Part shown: positions 44,839-53,724 of the stretch, in pieces
Numbering within the stretch: position 1 is the first letter of the stretch
Layout: the number at the start of each line of letters is the position of its first letter
Source of the DNA: CAZCSK01 sp964501265
Lineage (GTDB): Bacteria > Actinomycetota > CADDZG01 > JAHWKV01
NCBI GenBank assembly: GCA_964501265.1
Contig: CAZCSK010000004.1
Coordinates: 1 to 64,000 of the forward strand
DNA: 64,000 nucleotides
Direction: 5' to 3'
Notes under the pieces: model-generated
Databases searched by the model: none
The model's input: only the letters and a program-made list of their open reading frames with translations
Told to the model about the DNA's origin: nothing
Position numbers and translations under genes: made by a program

Positions 44839-46249
44839 CGGGATCCACGGTTCTCAGATCAAGAACGACGGCGCCTGATTCGATTCGCGCGATAATCGCA
44901 GGATCGTTCCTCGACAATTCTGCAATCGCCTCATCGGCGGAAGGCACGCTCAGGCGCAGAAGTTTGGTTGGGATCTTGCTATCGGGAGCGGATCCGCCGC
45001 CGGCGGTCGAATATCCGGGAACGACTGTAACCGTTGCAGAGCCCTCAGCGATCGAGTGGGCACGTCGCTCGATTTCGTCCAAGGCAGCAAGCGCCATCCG
45101 CCAAAGCGGAAGCTCAGCCTCGCGGCCATCGGCATACATCATGAGGGTCGCCTGAAGCGCAGCGATCGTGGTTTTGTCTACGCGGACGGTGCGCAACATC
45201 GGCGACTGCCTAAGTAACCCAATCGCCTTATCGGTCCCAACAATGATCCCGGCCTGCGGTCCTCCGAGCAATTTGTCCCCCGAGAAAGTGACGATGTCGG
45301 CGCCGTCTGCGACCGCCTCAGTCACGGTGGGTTCGTCCCGCAGCCATTCGGGACTGGCTCCTGCGATCTGTCGGCGCAAGAGGCCGCTTCCCAAATCGTG
45401 AACCAGCAACAGGCCTCGCTCATGAGCAAACGCGGCGAGCTCCGCGGCTGCAACGGACGCGGCAAAGCCCTTGATTTCGTAATTGGAGGGATGGACCTTC
45501 AAAACGACGGCGGTTTGATCGGTGACAGCTTTTCTGTAGTCCTTTAGGTGAGTTCTGTTCGTTGTTCCCACCTCTCGCATCAAGGCGCCCGATGCGGCCA
45601 TGATCTCGGGAATCCGAAACTCGCCGCCGATTTCGATCAATTCGCCCCTTGAGATGATTGCTTCGCGCCCCTTCGACAGCGCGGTGAGGGCCAGCATCAC
45701 TGCTGCTGCATTGTTGTTGACCACCAGAGCGGCCTCCGCCCCGACAAGTTGCGCGAGCAGGGCGGCGGCGTGGTCGTACCGGCTCCCTCGGGAGTTTGTC
45801 TCCAAGTCGTATTCAAGATTGGTGTAGCCGGGCGCCACAGCTTCGATCGCGCCAACGGCTTCGGAACCCAGCGGGGCCCGGCCCAAGTTTGTGTGCAGGA
45901 TCACGCCGGTTGCGTTGATTACCCGGCTGAGCCTGCGCCGCGACCGGCCTGTGAGGAATTCCGAGGCTCGGTCAACAAGCGATTCGAACTCCGGAGCGTC
46001 TGCTCCAGTTGCTATTTCTTGCTGCGCCCGGGCGATCACATGCCGTGCCGCCTCAACGCGCATCGGCTGGGGGACGACCGAGGGCAGAGCGTTGCTAAGA
46101 CGATCGACCTGCGGCAACCCGCGATTTCGATTCGGTGGGTTCGCAGCTTCTGGCGGGCCCAAGTCGTGACCCTCGGCGGCTGCTACCCCCCCGTGCCCCG
46201 TTCGATTCGGGGGGTTGCCAGCAGAATCTTCGCCCGGTGAAGTTTTCAT
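44795..46249 (-). CDS. selA: L-seryl-tRNA(Sec) selenium transferase with repeat-derived N-terminus
   Basis: 484 aa PLP enzyme. The SelA body begins at LPQVDRLSNAL and has INATGVILHTNLGRAP and the PLP-lysine TFSGDKLLGGPQAG. The first ~45 residues are not SelA-like: they translate one partial and one full palindromic repeat (NPPNRTGHGGVAAAEG, PPEAANPPNRN). The start is ATG 46249 with AGGA upstream; an in-frame TTG at the L of LPQVDRL would give a normal SelA without the repeat but lacks a ribosome-binding site. Only 20 bp separate it from the divergent PBP gene. Confidence 0.9.
   Translation of the reverse strand: MKTSPGEDSAGNPPNRTGHGGVAAAEGHDLGPPEAANPPNRNRGLPQVDRLSNALPSVVPQPMRVEAARHVIARAQQEIATGADAPEFESLVDRASEFLTGRSRRRLSRVINATGVILHTNLGRAPLGSEAVGAIEAVAPGYTNLEYDLETNSRGSRYDHAAALLAQLVGAEAALVVNNNAAAVMLALTALSKGREAIISRGELIEIGGEFRIPEIMAASGALMREVGTTNRTHLKDYRKAVTDQTAVVLKVHPSNYEIKGFAASVAAAELAAFAHERGLLLVHDLGSGLLRRQIAGASPEWLRDEPTVTEAVADGADIVTFSGDKLLGGPQAGIIVGTDKAIGLLRQSPMLRTVRVDKTTIAALQATLMMYADGREAELPLWRMALAALDEIERRAHSIAEGSATVTVVPGYSTAGGGSAPDSKIPTKLLRLSVPSADEAIAELSRNDPAIIARIESGAVVLDLRTVDPGDDKVVTAALRRLS
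46129..46200 (-). repeat. Palindromic coding repeat, copy D (selA N-terminus)
   Basis: Minus-strand copy in the orientation and frame of selA. GGGGGGGTAGCAGCC at the left and CCGCCAGAAGCTGCGAACCC at the right; the left arm is weakened (GCCGCCG for GCCCCC). Confidence 0.9.
46203..46229 (-). repeat. Partial palindromic repeat upstream of copy D
   Basis: Read on the minus strand it ends GCTGGCAACCCCCCGAATCG, matching the right end of full copies (GCTGCGAACCCCCCGAATC). Only the right end is present, followed at once by copy D, so this was probably a tandem pair like A1/A2 that lost most of one unit. Confidence 0.75.
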
Positions 46250-46269
46250 CTGGGAATATCCTAGACTCG

Positions 46270-48330
46270 ATGAGATTCTTCTCCAGCCTTCGGAGGGTGC
46301 GCCACAGGCCCCGCGACTTCGTGGTGGCGCTTTTGATCCTTGCCATCCTTGCGCCCATTCTTATTGGCGGATCAGCCGCGGCGGCGTTCTACCTCCTCCC
46401 GTTGCCGGCAGTTGTTCCCGATCCAACCGCTGGTTCCCAGGCACAGACCAGCAGAGTGTTTGCGCCTGACGGGACACTGATCGCAACGTTTCATTCCGAA
46501 CACAATCGCGAACTCATTCCGCTCAACCAGATACCGCTGCATCTTCAGTACGCAACGCTGGCCGCAGAGGACGCCCGATTTTTTGAGCACTCAGGGCTCG
46601 ACCTGAAGGCCGTTGCCCGCGCGGCTTGGGCGGATATCCGTGCTCGATCTACCGTGCAGGGCGGATCGACGATCACACAGCAGTACGTCAAGAACGTTTA
46701 CATCGAAGCACCGAAGCGCACGATCTTTAGAAAGGTGCGTGAGGCCCTGCTAGCGTCGGTCGTGGAAAGGACTTTTACAAAGCATAAGATCTTGAACGAC
46801 TACCTGAACACCGTTTATCTCGGCAAGGGGGCATACGGTGTTCAGGCTGCGGCCAAAACCTATTTCAACAAGCCCGCATCAGAACTATCTCTGTCAGAGT
46901 CGGCACTTTTGGCCGGAATCATCCCGGCCCCTGTCCGGCTCTCGCCTTACGAAAACCCTTCAGAGGCCGAGCAAAAACGTCAGTTCGTTTTGAACCGGAT
47001 GGTCAAGCTTGGATTCATCGACCAGCCAACAGCCGCCGCGGCGATCGTCGCGAAGCCGGCACTTGCGCCCTTGAAGCAGCAGGTCTTCAAGTACCCGTGG
47101 TTCGTCGACGCTCTGTACAGAAGTTTGAAGAACAACCCAAAATACGGCGAGGCTCGAATCTTCGCGGGTGGCCTCCAGATCTTTGCAACGGTGGATCCGC
47201 GCATGCAGGAGGCGGCCGAGAAGGTTCTGCAGCAGACTCTCGATAAGCCAAAGGATCCTGCGGCGGCGCTGGCGTCGATCGAACCGCAGACTGGTTTCGT
47301 CCGTGCCGTCGCTGGCAGCCGCCCGTTTTCCGAAGAGAACAAGTTCAATCTGGCGGTGCAAGCGCGTCGCCAGCCGGGGTCTTCCTTCAAGCCCTTTGTA
47401 CTAGTGGGGGCGCTGGAGAAAGGAATCAAGCCTTCCAGTACTTACAACGCACCGTCCCAGCTTTGTCCCAAAGGCTGGCCGAAGGACGGATGTCCGGTCA
47501 ACAACTACGCTAATTCCGGGTATGGCCGAGTGACGGTCGAAAAGGCGACCATCAACTCGATCAATACTGCTTACGCACAGATGATCGTTTCAGTGACTCC
47601 AAAAACGATAGTTGAAGTGGGTCAACGTATGGGCATCAAAACTGATGTAAAGCCTTTCCACGCGGTCGGCCTTGGGTCGGGCAATGTGACTCCTTTCGAA
47701 ATGGCTTCAGCGTATGCAACGCTCGCAGCGAACGGTGTCTATCACGAGCCAAGGTATTATTCGGAGATCCGCGACAGCGCGGGCAACGTCCTCGACAAGG
47801 GTCCCGCGGACCCGGTTCAAGCGATCGACCCCAACATCGCCGCTAAAGTCAACGAGATCTTGCAGAAGGCAGTCCTTCAAGGAACCGGAAAGCGCGCCAA
47901 GATCGGCAGACCGCAGGCGGGCAAGACGGGCACGGCGACCGAGTTTCGAAACGCTTGGTTTTGCGGTTACACTCCCGATCTTTCGACGGCGGTTTGGATG
48001 GGGTACAAGGAGAACGAAAAGCAGAGCATGCGAAGCGTTCACGGGGTGCGCAACGTGGCCGGCGGAACGATTCCCGCCGAGATGTGGGCGGACTATATGA
48101 AGATCGCTCTGGAGGGCACATCGCCCACAGAGTTTCTGAAAGGCGGCGAGATCCGCATTTTGCGTGAGGGGGACACCGAGCTTCGGCTACCGCCCTATTC
48201 CGGACCGAGGCCAACACCATCGCCGTCGATCGTCGAGGAAGTCTCACCCTCACCAGAGCCGGCGGCTTCGCCGACACCAAGCGACGCACCGAGCCCCTTT
48301 CCAACCGGCCTGCCCGGCCCCTCGCCCTAA
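46270..48330 (+). CDS. Class A penicillin-binding protein (bifunctional)
   Basis: About 686 aa. N-terminal basic region and one membrane helix, a GT51 glycosyltransferase domain (catalytic Glu in AAEDARFFEHSG, GGSTITQQYVKN), then a transpeptidase domain with SSFK (QPGSSFKPF), SIN and KTGTA. Ends in a Pro/Ser-rich tail (about 40 residues). Resembles actinobacterial PonA1/PonA2. The frame stays open upstream through repeat copy D, but the ATG at 46270 starts the recognisable protein. Confidence 0.94.
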   Translation: MRFFSSLRRVRHRPRDFVVALLILAILAPILIGGSAAAAFYLLPLPAVVPDPTAGSQAQTSRVFAPDGTLIATFHSEHNRELIPLNQIPLHLQYATLAAEDARFFEHSGLDLKAVARAAWADIRARSTVQGGSTITQQYVKNVYIEAPKRTIFRKVREALLASVVERTFTKHKILNDYLNTVYLGKGAYGVQAAAKTYFNKPASELSLSESALLAGIIPAPVRLSPYENPSEAEQKRQFVLNRMVKLGFIDQPTAAAAIVAKPALAPLKQQVFKYPWFVDALYRSLKNNPKYGEARIFAGGLQIFATVDPRMQEAAEKVLQQTLDKPKDPAAALASIEPQTGFVRAVAGSRPFSEENKFNLAVQARRQPGSSFKPFVLVGALEKGIKPSSTYNAPSQLCPKGWPKDGCPVNNYANSGYGRVTVEKATINSINTAYAQMIVSVTPKTIVEVGQRMGIKTDVKPFHAVGLGSGNVTPFEMASAYATLAANGVYHEPRYYSEIRDSAGNVLDKGPADPVQAIDPNIAAKVNEILQKAVLQGTGKRAKIGRPQAGKTGTATEFRNAWFCGYTPDLSTAVWMGYKENEKQSMRSVHGVRNVAGGTIPAEMWADYMKIALEGTSPTEFLKGGEIRILREGDTELRLPPYSGPRPTPSPSIVEEVSPSPEPAASPTPSDAPSPFPTGLPGPSP

Positions 48331-49181
48331 TGAGAATGCAGACCCTGTTTGAGCGCGACGACCTGCCCCGTTACGCGATGCCCGAGGCGCTTCGAAGGCG
48401 GTACAACGGGGACATCGGATTCGGCGGCTCGACCCTGTATGCAAACTTCGTTTCCTCTATCGACGGAGTGGTTTCACTGGAAGGGGGGACCTCGCCATCG
48501 GTCATAGGCCAGAAGAGCAAGGCGGACAAGTTCGTAATGGGGCTGCTTCGAGCCTGCGCGGAGGCCCTAGTAGTAGGCGCCGGCACGCTGAGGGCCGAGC
48601 CCAAGCACTTGTGGACGCCGGAATCCATTAGTCCGGACATGGCCGAGCAATACCGAGAGCTGCGGCAGAGTCTGGGCCTTTCAGTGTCCCCTCAACTGGT
48701 AATCCTGACGAAGAGCGGGGATATCGAGCCAACGCTTCCTTCCATGGAGCGCGGTCCCCTTGTGATAACCACCAAGTCTGCTGCGGAAAGGTTGCGGCGG
48801 AAGATGCCCGCTGCCGCTTCAGTCGTTGCGCCCGACGAGGACGAGCTGAAGATCGAGGCAGTCGTCAAGGTCCTGCGAGGTGAGGGCTATCGAGTAATCC
48901 TGACCGAAGGTGGACCATCTGTCATGACGCAGTTTCTCGAGGCAGCCGCAGTAGACCAGTTGTTTCTCACGCTCTCACCGGTTCTGGCAGGGCGAGAGAA
49001 GGGCCGTGAACGGTCGAGCCTGGTGGAAGGGTTTGCCTTCGAGCCTGATTTGCTTGGCCGTGCATCGCTTCTCAGCGCGAAGCGGGATGGCTCCCATCTA
49101 TTCCTCCGATACGAGTTGAGCGGGACAGAACGAAGTGGAGACGTTATGCAGCTGGGCAGCGCAAGACTTTCTGGCAGGTGA
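48330..49181 (+). CDS. RibD C-terminal-like (DHFR-fold) reductase
   Basis: 283 aa with the pyrimidine-reductase fold: NFVSSIDGVVSL, DKFVMGLLRACAEALVVGAGTLRAE and LTEGGPSVMTQFL. The family uses NADPH, often on a pyrimidine in riboflavin synthesis, but a stand-alone copy outside a rib operon may act on another substrate. The ATG shares its A with the TAA stop of the PBP gene. The 3' end overlaps the convergent gene by 38 bp. Confidence 0.85.
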   Translation: MRMQTLFERDDLPRYAMPEALRRRYNGDIGFGGSTLYANFVSSIDGVVSLEGGTSPSVIGQKSKADKFVMGLLRACAEALVVGAGTLRAEPKHLWTPESISPDMAEQYRELRQSLGLSVSPQLVILTKSGDIEPTLPSMERGPLVITTKSAAERLRRKMPAAASVVAPDEDELKIEAVVKVLRGEGYRVILTEGGPSVMTQFLEAAAVDQLFLTLSPVLAGREKGRERSSLVEGFAFEPDLLGRASLLSAKRDGSHLFLRYELSGTERSGDVMQLGSARLSGR

Positions 49182-50007
49182 GCCGGATCGGCACGACCCA
49201 TCCATTGGATGGCGGGAAACCTTCGGGCGCGTAGGACAGAGTTAGCACTCCAAATGCCTTGCCGTCCCGCGATACCAGTACACCGCCCGCGGCGGAGGCA
49301 GGAACGTCGGCGTCGATCAAGTAACCGTCGGCGGCGTTGTCCATCACGAACCCTTTTGATGCGGCGGACTTTAGTTTGCCCGGCGCGGCGCCGATTGCCC
49401 ACACGACCGAGCCGACCTTGGGCTCGGACGTTTCCCAAGGCAGCTTGGGCAGGCTGGCGACCTTGACTCGGAGCAGCGCCAGGTCGCGTCGCTCGTCCCA
49501 GCTCCAGGCCTCTGCATCGCGCTCCGCAGTTCCAAGCCTCACCTTGACCGGCGTCTTGGTCGCGGCCGATCCCGCGACGAGGCGGAAGTTGGTCACGATC
49601 CACGACTCGGCCGATGTGGAGTTGACGACGAATCCGGAACCGGCGGCGGGGACCTTGTTGGCGTCGAGCCCGCGCACATAGGCAACGGACGGCCCCACTT
49701 TTTCGAGGAGGCTTTGAACTTCGTTCGTCTGGCTGCCCGATCCGGCTGAGGCCCTCTCGATTTCGGCTTTGGAATCCTTCACTAATTGCGTGAACTCTTT
49801 AGAACGCTTCTTGAAATCTTCGTCGAACTTTTCAGAGAACCCCGTGAGATCCTTCTTGATGGTTTCCAACTGGTGTGCGTAAAACGCGTAGAACGCGACT
49901 CCGGAAGCGGCCATACCGATCCCGACCATCAAGACCCACATGGCAAGACCGGCGAGCGTTTTCGGGAGAAGTGCCCCTACCAGACTTCGCCGCTTCTCAT
50001 CACTCAT
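49144..50007 (-). CDS. Membrane-anchored trypsin-fold protein lacking catalytic residues
   Basis: 287 aa. One membrane helix (about 22-45), a coiled coil (about 46-92) and a trypsin/HtrA-like beta-barrel domain (about 100-285). Where HtrA has TNAHVV this has TNFRLV (Arg142 instead of His). The Asp is kept (RRDLAL, Asp175). Where GNSGGP is expected the sequence is SAAGGV (Ala240 instead of Ser). Proteolysis is therefore unlikely; a binding or scaffold role is inferred. It overlaps the patatin stop by 4 nt, pointing to a coupled pair. Confidence 0.82.
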   Translation of the reverse strand: MSDEKRRSLVGALLPKTLAGLAMWVLMVGIGMAASGVAFYAFYAHQLETIKKDLTGFSEKFDEDFKKRSKEFTQLVKDSKAEIERASAGSGSQTNEVQSLLEKVGPSVAYVRGLDANKVPAAGSGFVVNSTSAESWIVTNFRLVAGSAATKTPVKVRLGTAERDAEAWSWDERRDLALLRVKVASLPKLPWETSEPKVGSVVWAIGAAPGKLKSAASKGFVMDNAADGYLIDADVPASAAGGVLVSRDGKAFGVLTLSYAPEGFPPSNGWVVPIRLTCQKVLRCPAA

Positions 50008-51227
50008 GCAGTGTCCTGGTGGTCCAGCAGATCCCGCACGGTGCCTCCTGACACAACGCTCTTCAATTGCTGAAGCACTCGACCTTTTGAAAGTCCTATG
50101 CCCGCCTTAGAGCAAAAACGTCTGAGTGCGGGTAGGTGAGTCACGAGATCGACCGCCACCTGTTCGAAGGCGTCTTTTGCCATTTGCTCTCGGGCACCGT
50201 AGTCCATCAAATTGAAAACAAACAGGTGCTCAGCATCACGACGTGGCTCCACCACGAGAACATTCGCATTCGAGCGAGCCCTTATCAGTTCCAACTCCTT
50301 ATCTAACTGTGACCTTGCCATTATCCGAAATACCTGAGCGATCAGACGCCCCATGCCTCCTTCGGACAGATGCCTGATTGGCGTTTCGAACCCTCTTAGA
50401 AGATAGCTAGGATCGTGAAGATATGGGATTAGTGGGTTGATGACGACCACAAAGTCTGCCCCCTGGTCCAGGGAGATATCGATGTTAGTCGGCGATGTCA
50501 GGCCCCCATCAAGGTATTCGCGGTTTCCAATGCGCACGGGTTCATAAATGACGGGAATGGCCGCTGAGGCGGCTGCGGCCTGGGAAATCTTTGCCTGGCG
50601 CATCCCTTCGGCTCCGAAAACCACGCGCTCACCGGTGTCGATGTCAGTAGCGGTGACAAAGAGTTGCTTTTTCAGCTCACTAAAGTCGTCGCTGCGGCCG
50701 CCAAAGTCAAACAGCTTTGCAAGGTATGAGCTAACGCCATCGGTTGTGTACATAGAGGAACCCATGTCGCCCGCAATCGAGAAGAACACATCGATCATGG
50801 ATGTCGAAAGTCCGGAGCGAGCGACCTGCCGTGTGGTGTGGCTGAGTCCTTTGGCCCATGCCGTGGCGCCGCGCACGGCTCGGTGGGAAATCGGTTTCAG
50901 AATCTCTTTCCTTCTGATGCGAGGAACATGATCCGGTGGGACGCCGATTTGAGATCTGGCAAAGTCTTCCGGAGTGATGCCGTTTGCCAGGCATGCGCAT
51001 AAAAATGCTCCGGCGCTTGTCCCGACGTAGATGTCAAAATCGCTTGCCGTGAAGTCCTTGAAAACATCGTTTAGGGCCAGTAGCGCTCCGATTTCAAAGG
51101 ACGCTCCGGCGATGCCGCCCCCCCCCAGGACCAATGCTCGTTTGGGGTGGGCGTTTGGCTTGATCTTGAGTACGGGAGGGCGCGCAACGTCTGCCCGTCC
51201 GTCACCCAGGTGCATTATTTGACCCAT
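50004..51227 (-). CDS. Patatin-like phospholipase
   Basis: 407 aa. Oxyanion motif LGGGGIAGASFEIG, nucleophile Ser in GTSAGAF, catalytic Asp in DGGLTSP. Family enzymes cleave acyl chains of phospholipids. No signal peptide. First of a two-gene unit with the pseudo-protease (4-nt overlap). Its 5' end overlaps the tnpB stop by 13 bp, so the transposon right end sits in its promoter region; the second ATG (MHLGDG) is an alternative start. Confidence 0.9.
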   Translation of the reverse strand: MGQIMHLGDGRADVARPPVLKIKPNAHPKRALVLGGGGIAGASFEIGALLALNDVFKDFTASDFDIYVGTSAGAFLCACLANGITPEDFARSQIGVPPDHVPRIRRKEILKPISHRAVRGATAWAKGLSHTTRQVARSGLSTSMIDVFFSIAGDMGSSMYTTDGVSSYLAKLFDFGGRSDDFSELKKQLFVTATDIDTGERVVFGAEGMRQAKISQAAAASAAIPVIYEPVRIGNREYLDGGLTSPTNIDISLDQGADFVVVINPLIPYLHDPSYLLRGFETPIRHLSEGGMGRLIAQVFRIMARSQLDKELELIRARSNANVLVVEPRRDAEHLFVFNLMDYGAREQMAKDAFEQVAVDLVTHLPALRRFCSKAGIGLSKGRVLQQLKSVVSGGTVRDLLDHQDTA

Positions 51228-52687
51228 AAGGATGATCCAAGTCTAGGACCCGCCGAAGAATAATCTGCGCGATCACTTTTCCACGGCAGCTTTCTCAGCT
51301 GTCCCGTCACAGTGGATTTCTCCACCAGCACGGTTCCGGTTTCAACAGGGGTAGTTTCACAGAACCGGGATGACCCGGCTCTGCCAGAGCTCCCCCCTCC
51401 ACCAGCGCTTAGAGTATCCGCGCGTCCCGCGGCGACTTTGTGTCTGTCTCGTCCGTAGCGTGCCAGGTTAATGGCAGCGTTGGTGTCCCTGTCGATCTTA
51501 GGGCCGCACTGCTCACACCGGTACTCCCGCTCGGAGAGCAACAGCTCGGCCTTGCGATTGCCGCAACCTGAGCAGGTTTTGGAGCTGGGAAAGACCCGCG
51601 GGGCCACGATCAGCTCAACTTCTCTCCATTTCGCCTTGTAGTCGAGCATCGTCAAGAAAGCTCCCCAGGAGGCGTCTGATATCTCCCGGGAGAGCCTTCG
51701 GTTGCGGACAAGGTTTGATGGTGCCAGGTCCTCGATCACCAGCCGGTCGTGGGTCTTAACAAGCTGGCTTGAGGTTTTGTGCAAGAAATCCTTTCTTATG
51801 TTGGATATGCGTGCATGAGTCTTTGCGAGCCTTAGAGCCGACCTTCTCTTACCGGCAGAGCCCTTCTTCTTGCGGGAATGCTCCCGTGAGCGCCTGCGCA
51901 GCTTGCGCATGTGAACGCGGAGGGGTTTGAGTGGCGCAATCCTTGTCAGTTCGGCTCCGTGTTCGTCTGCCAGCACGGCATAGCAATTGATCCCCAGATC
52001 AACTCCCACGAACAAAGAGTCGGGCTTCGGAGAACTTCTGCTTGCAGGGTGCAGATCAGGGGCCTCGATAGTAATTGAGACGTACCAGCGGCCGCCCTTC
52101 AAAGAGACAGTTGCCTGGCAGATGCGGCTGCGGACAGTACCGTCGGGCAAAGGTCGCATCAGCCGCCTTAACCGACGAGTATCGTCAAAGACTTTGAGCC
52201 ATCCGAGCTTAGGGAGCTTGACCCACCTGGCAGTCTTTGCCTCTCCGAGCCGGATTGTTCCATGGGGAACTGCGCGAAGGCGAAACGAGTCCGCCGTGCC
52301 TCTTTTACGCCACCTGGGAAACCCCGGCTTGCGCGAGGTGCCCGCATCCCCATAGAAAGCCGAGAGCGAACGCGAGAGATCAACCAAGGCCTCCTCAAAG
52401 CAGTACTTAGACACCTGTTTGTACCAAGAGGCGATGCCGTCGTGTTCTCCCTGCTCTCCCAGCTTGAAGGCGTTGAAGGCTGGAATCAGCTGCTTTCTGG
52501 TCACCGGGACCTCGGTAAAGGCAAACTGGCCTTTGTCAATTTCCTCGCGCCGCTGATCCAGCCTTTGCTTGACGAGGGCCAGGCCGAAGTTCCACGCCTT
52601 GCGGGCGGCCCCTGCATACCGCCTGCAGTCCTGATCCTGCTCTGGAGTGAGATCGAGAGCAAACTTGAACGTGGTGAGCCGAGCCAT
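51215..52687 (-). CDS. tnpB: TnpB RNA-guided nuclease, no TnpA partner
   Basis: 490 aa. Helix-turn-helix/REC-like N-terminus, split RuvC core with Asp230 (VGVDLG), Glu319 (LVIEDL) and Asp401 (DRDTNAAIN), and a zinc ribbon (C372-C375, C391-C394). All catalytic residues look intact. TnpB uses a guide RNA made from the 3' end of its own gene and the transposon right end. The last ~75 residues are a low-complexity Gly/Ser/Thr tail, as expected where the coding sequence overlaps the guide-RNA scaffold. No transposase tnpA is present. Confidence 0.92.
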   Translation of the reverse strand: MARLTTFKFALDLTPEQDQDCRRYAGAARKAWNFGLALVKQRLDQRREEIDKGQFAFTEVPVTRKQLIPAFNAFKLGEQGEHDGIASWYKQVSKYCFEEALVDLSRSLSAFYGDAGTSRKPGFPRWRKRGTADSFRLRAVPHGTIRLGEAKTARWVKLPKLGWLKVFDDTRRLRRLMRPLPDGTVRSRICQATVSLKGGRWYVSITIEAPDLHPASRSSPKPDSLFVGVDLGINCYAVLADEHGAELTRIAPLKPLRVHMRKLRRRSREHSRKKKGSAGKRRSALRLAKTHARISNIRKDFLHKTSSQLVKTHDRLVIEDLAPSNLVRNRRLSREISDASWGAFLTMLDYKAKWREVELIVAPRVFPSSKTCSGCGNRKAELLLSEREYRCEQCGPKIDRDTNAAINLARYGRDRHKVAAGRADTLSAGGGGSSGRAGSSRFCETTPVETGTVLVEKSTVTGQLRKLPWKSDRADYSSAGPRLGSSLWVK

Positions 52688-52709
52688 GCATTCATAGTAA
52701 TGAGCACCA

Positions 52710-52724
52710 CTGAGAAAATCTCAG
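52710..52724. other. Perfect hairpin upstream of tnpB
   Basis: CTGAGA-AAA-TCTCAG, a 6-bp stem with a 3-nt loop, 23 bp before the tnpB ATG. Position and form fit a left-end subterminal hairpin of an IS200/IS605-type element; no transcription-terminator T run follows. Confidence 0.45.
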
Positions 52725-52880
52725 CGTTAGGCCGTCGGGCCGGAATTTGTCGAATTTCTCTGCTCCAGGAAGACTTGATCTTCCGGATCATCTCATTAGG
52801 GACATGAGTTTGGTTCCGCGCGACTTATCTAGCGGCGCACTCTAGTATCTGCGGCCTCGTGCACCGTGTAGTCTGTCCAC

Positions 52881-53705
52881 ATGCGCAAGACCGCAGCTCT
52901 TTTCTTGCTCCTTGTCCTTAGTGCCTCGGCCTGCGCGCGGACGGTTTCTGCCACTGAGATAGTCACAAAGTCACCGACCGCCCTTTTTGAGAAGCGCACC
53001 TCCAAGATCGCTTTGGACATGGAATTTTCGGGCAGCGCTTCAGGGCAGGAGTTTTTGTTTCGAACGAAGGGGGACGGGGTACAGGATTACGTCGACCGCA
53101 AGGCTCGAATAGTGCTCTCGGTCACTGGACAAGGCATTCCGGACCTGCCCTCCCAGGAAATAATTGTTGACGGGGACTTCGCTTACAACAAGGCGCCTTG
53201 CTCAACGGGCCCTCTGACGGGAAAGACTTGGGTCAAAGTCGACCAAAGGAAACTTGCCGGGCTCAATCCCAGCTCGGTCGCATCGAACGACCCGACGACT
53301 TTCCTGGAAGGACTTCGAGGCGCCGAGAACATCGAGAAGGTCGGCATCGAAAAGGTGCGCGGAGTATCGACCACGCATTACAAGATGAAGATCAATCAAG
53401 AAAAGGCGCTTGAGCAGCTCACTGCGGAGCGCCGAGCGCAAGTGGAGGGTCTATTCGGGACCGCCGGGCCTGGAATACTCGCAGATGTATGGATCGATGA
53501 CGACGGATTGCCTCGGAGATATTCATCCTCTTTCGAAAGCGGCGCGGAATCCCCCACCGCTTTTAAGGTGAAAATGACGTTCGAGTCCTACGACTATGGC
53601 ACCCGTCTCGATGTGAAAATCCCGCCGGACGACCAGGTTTACCTGGTCGCTGACCCTATGGCGCTGGCCACAATCTGCGCTCCGACTAGTCGACCCCAAG
53701 GCTAG
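52881..53705 (+). CDS. LppX/LprG-like lipoprotein
   Basis: 274 aa. Signal peptide with a lipobox ending SASAC (Cys18), then a half-barrel lipid-carrier pattern typical of LppX_LprAFG proteins (TALFEKRTSKIALDMEF, DYVDRKARIVLSV, DVWIDDDGLPRRYS). Likely anchored outside the membrane and binds a lipid. No transporter gene adjacent. Confidence 0.85.
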   Translation: MRKTAALFLLLVLSASACARTVSATEIVTKSPTALFEKRTSKIALDMEFSGSASGQEFLFRTKGDGVQDYVDRKARIVLSVTGQGIPDLPSQEIIVDGDFAYNKAPCSTGPLTGKTWVKVDQRKLAGLNPSSVASNDPTTFLEGLRGAENIEKVGIEKVRGVSTTHYKMKINQEKALEQLTAERRAQVEGLFGTAGPGILADVWIDDDGLPRRYSSSFESGAESPTAFKVKMTFESYDYGTRLDVKIPPDDQVYLVADPMALATICAPTSRPQG

Positions 53706-53724
53706 CGTTACAGGCCCTAGCCCG

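Larger units (their letters stand above)
51215..52724 (-). mobile_element. Solo-tnpB element of the IS200/IS605 or IS607 type
   Basis: Limits are estimated: the right end lies near the patatin start, the left end near the hairpin at 52710. No transposase gene, no terminal inverted repeats as in DDE elements, consistent with the hairpin-ended IS200/IS605 group. Codon use of tnpB is similar to neighbours, so insertion is not obviously recent. Confidence 0.65.

Noticed and set aside
46135..46269. Upstream extension of the class A PBP through the repeat
   Set aside because: The frame is open only because the antisense strand of the repeat has no stops; the family protein starts at the ATG at 46270.
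42900..46300. tRNA-Sec gene beside selA/selB
   Set aside because: No extended-acceptor tRNA with a TCA anticodon is visible in this stretch on either strand.
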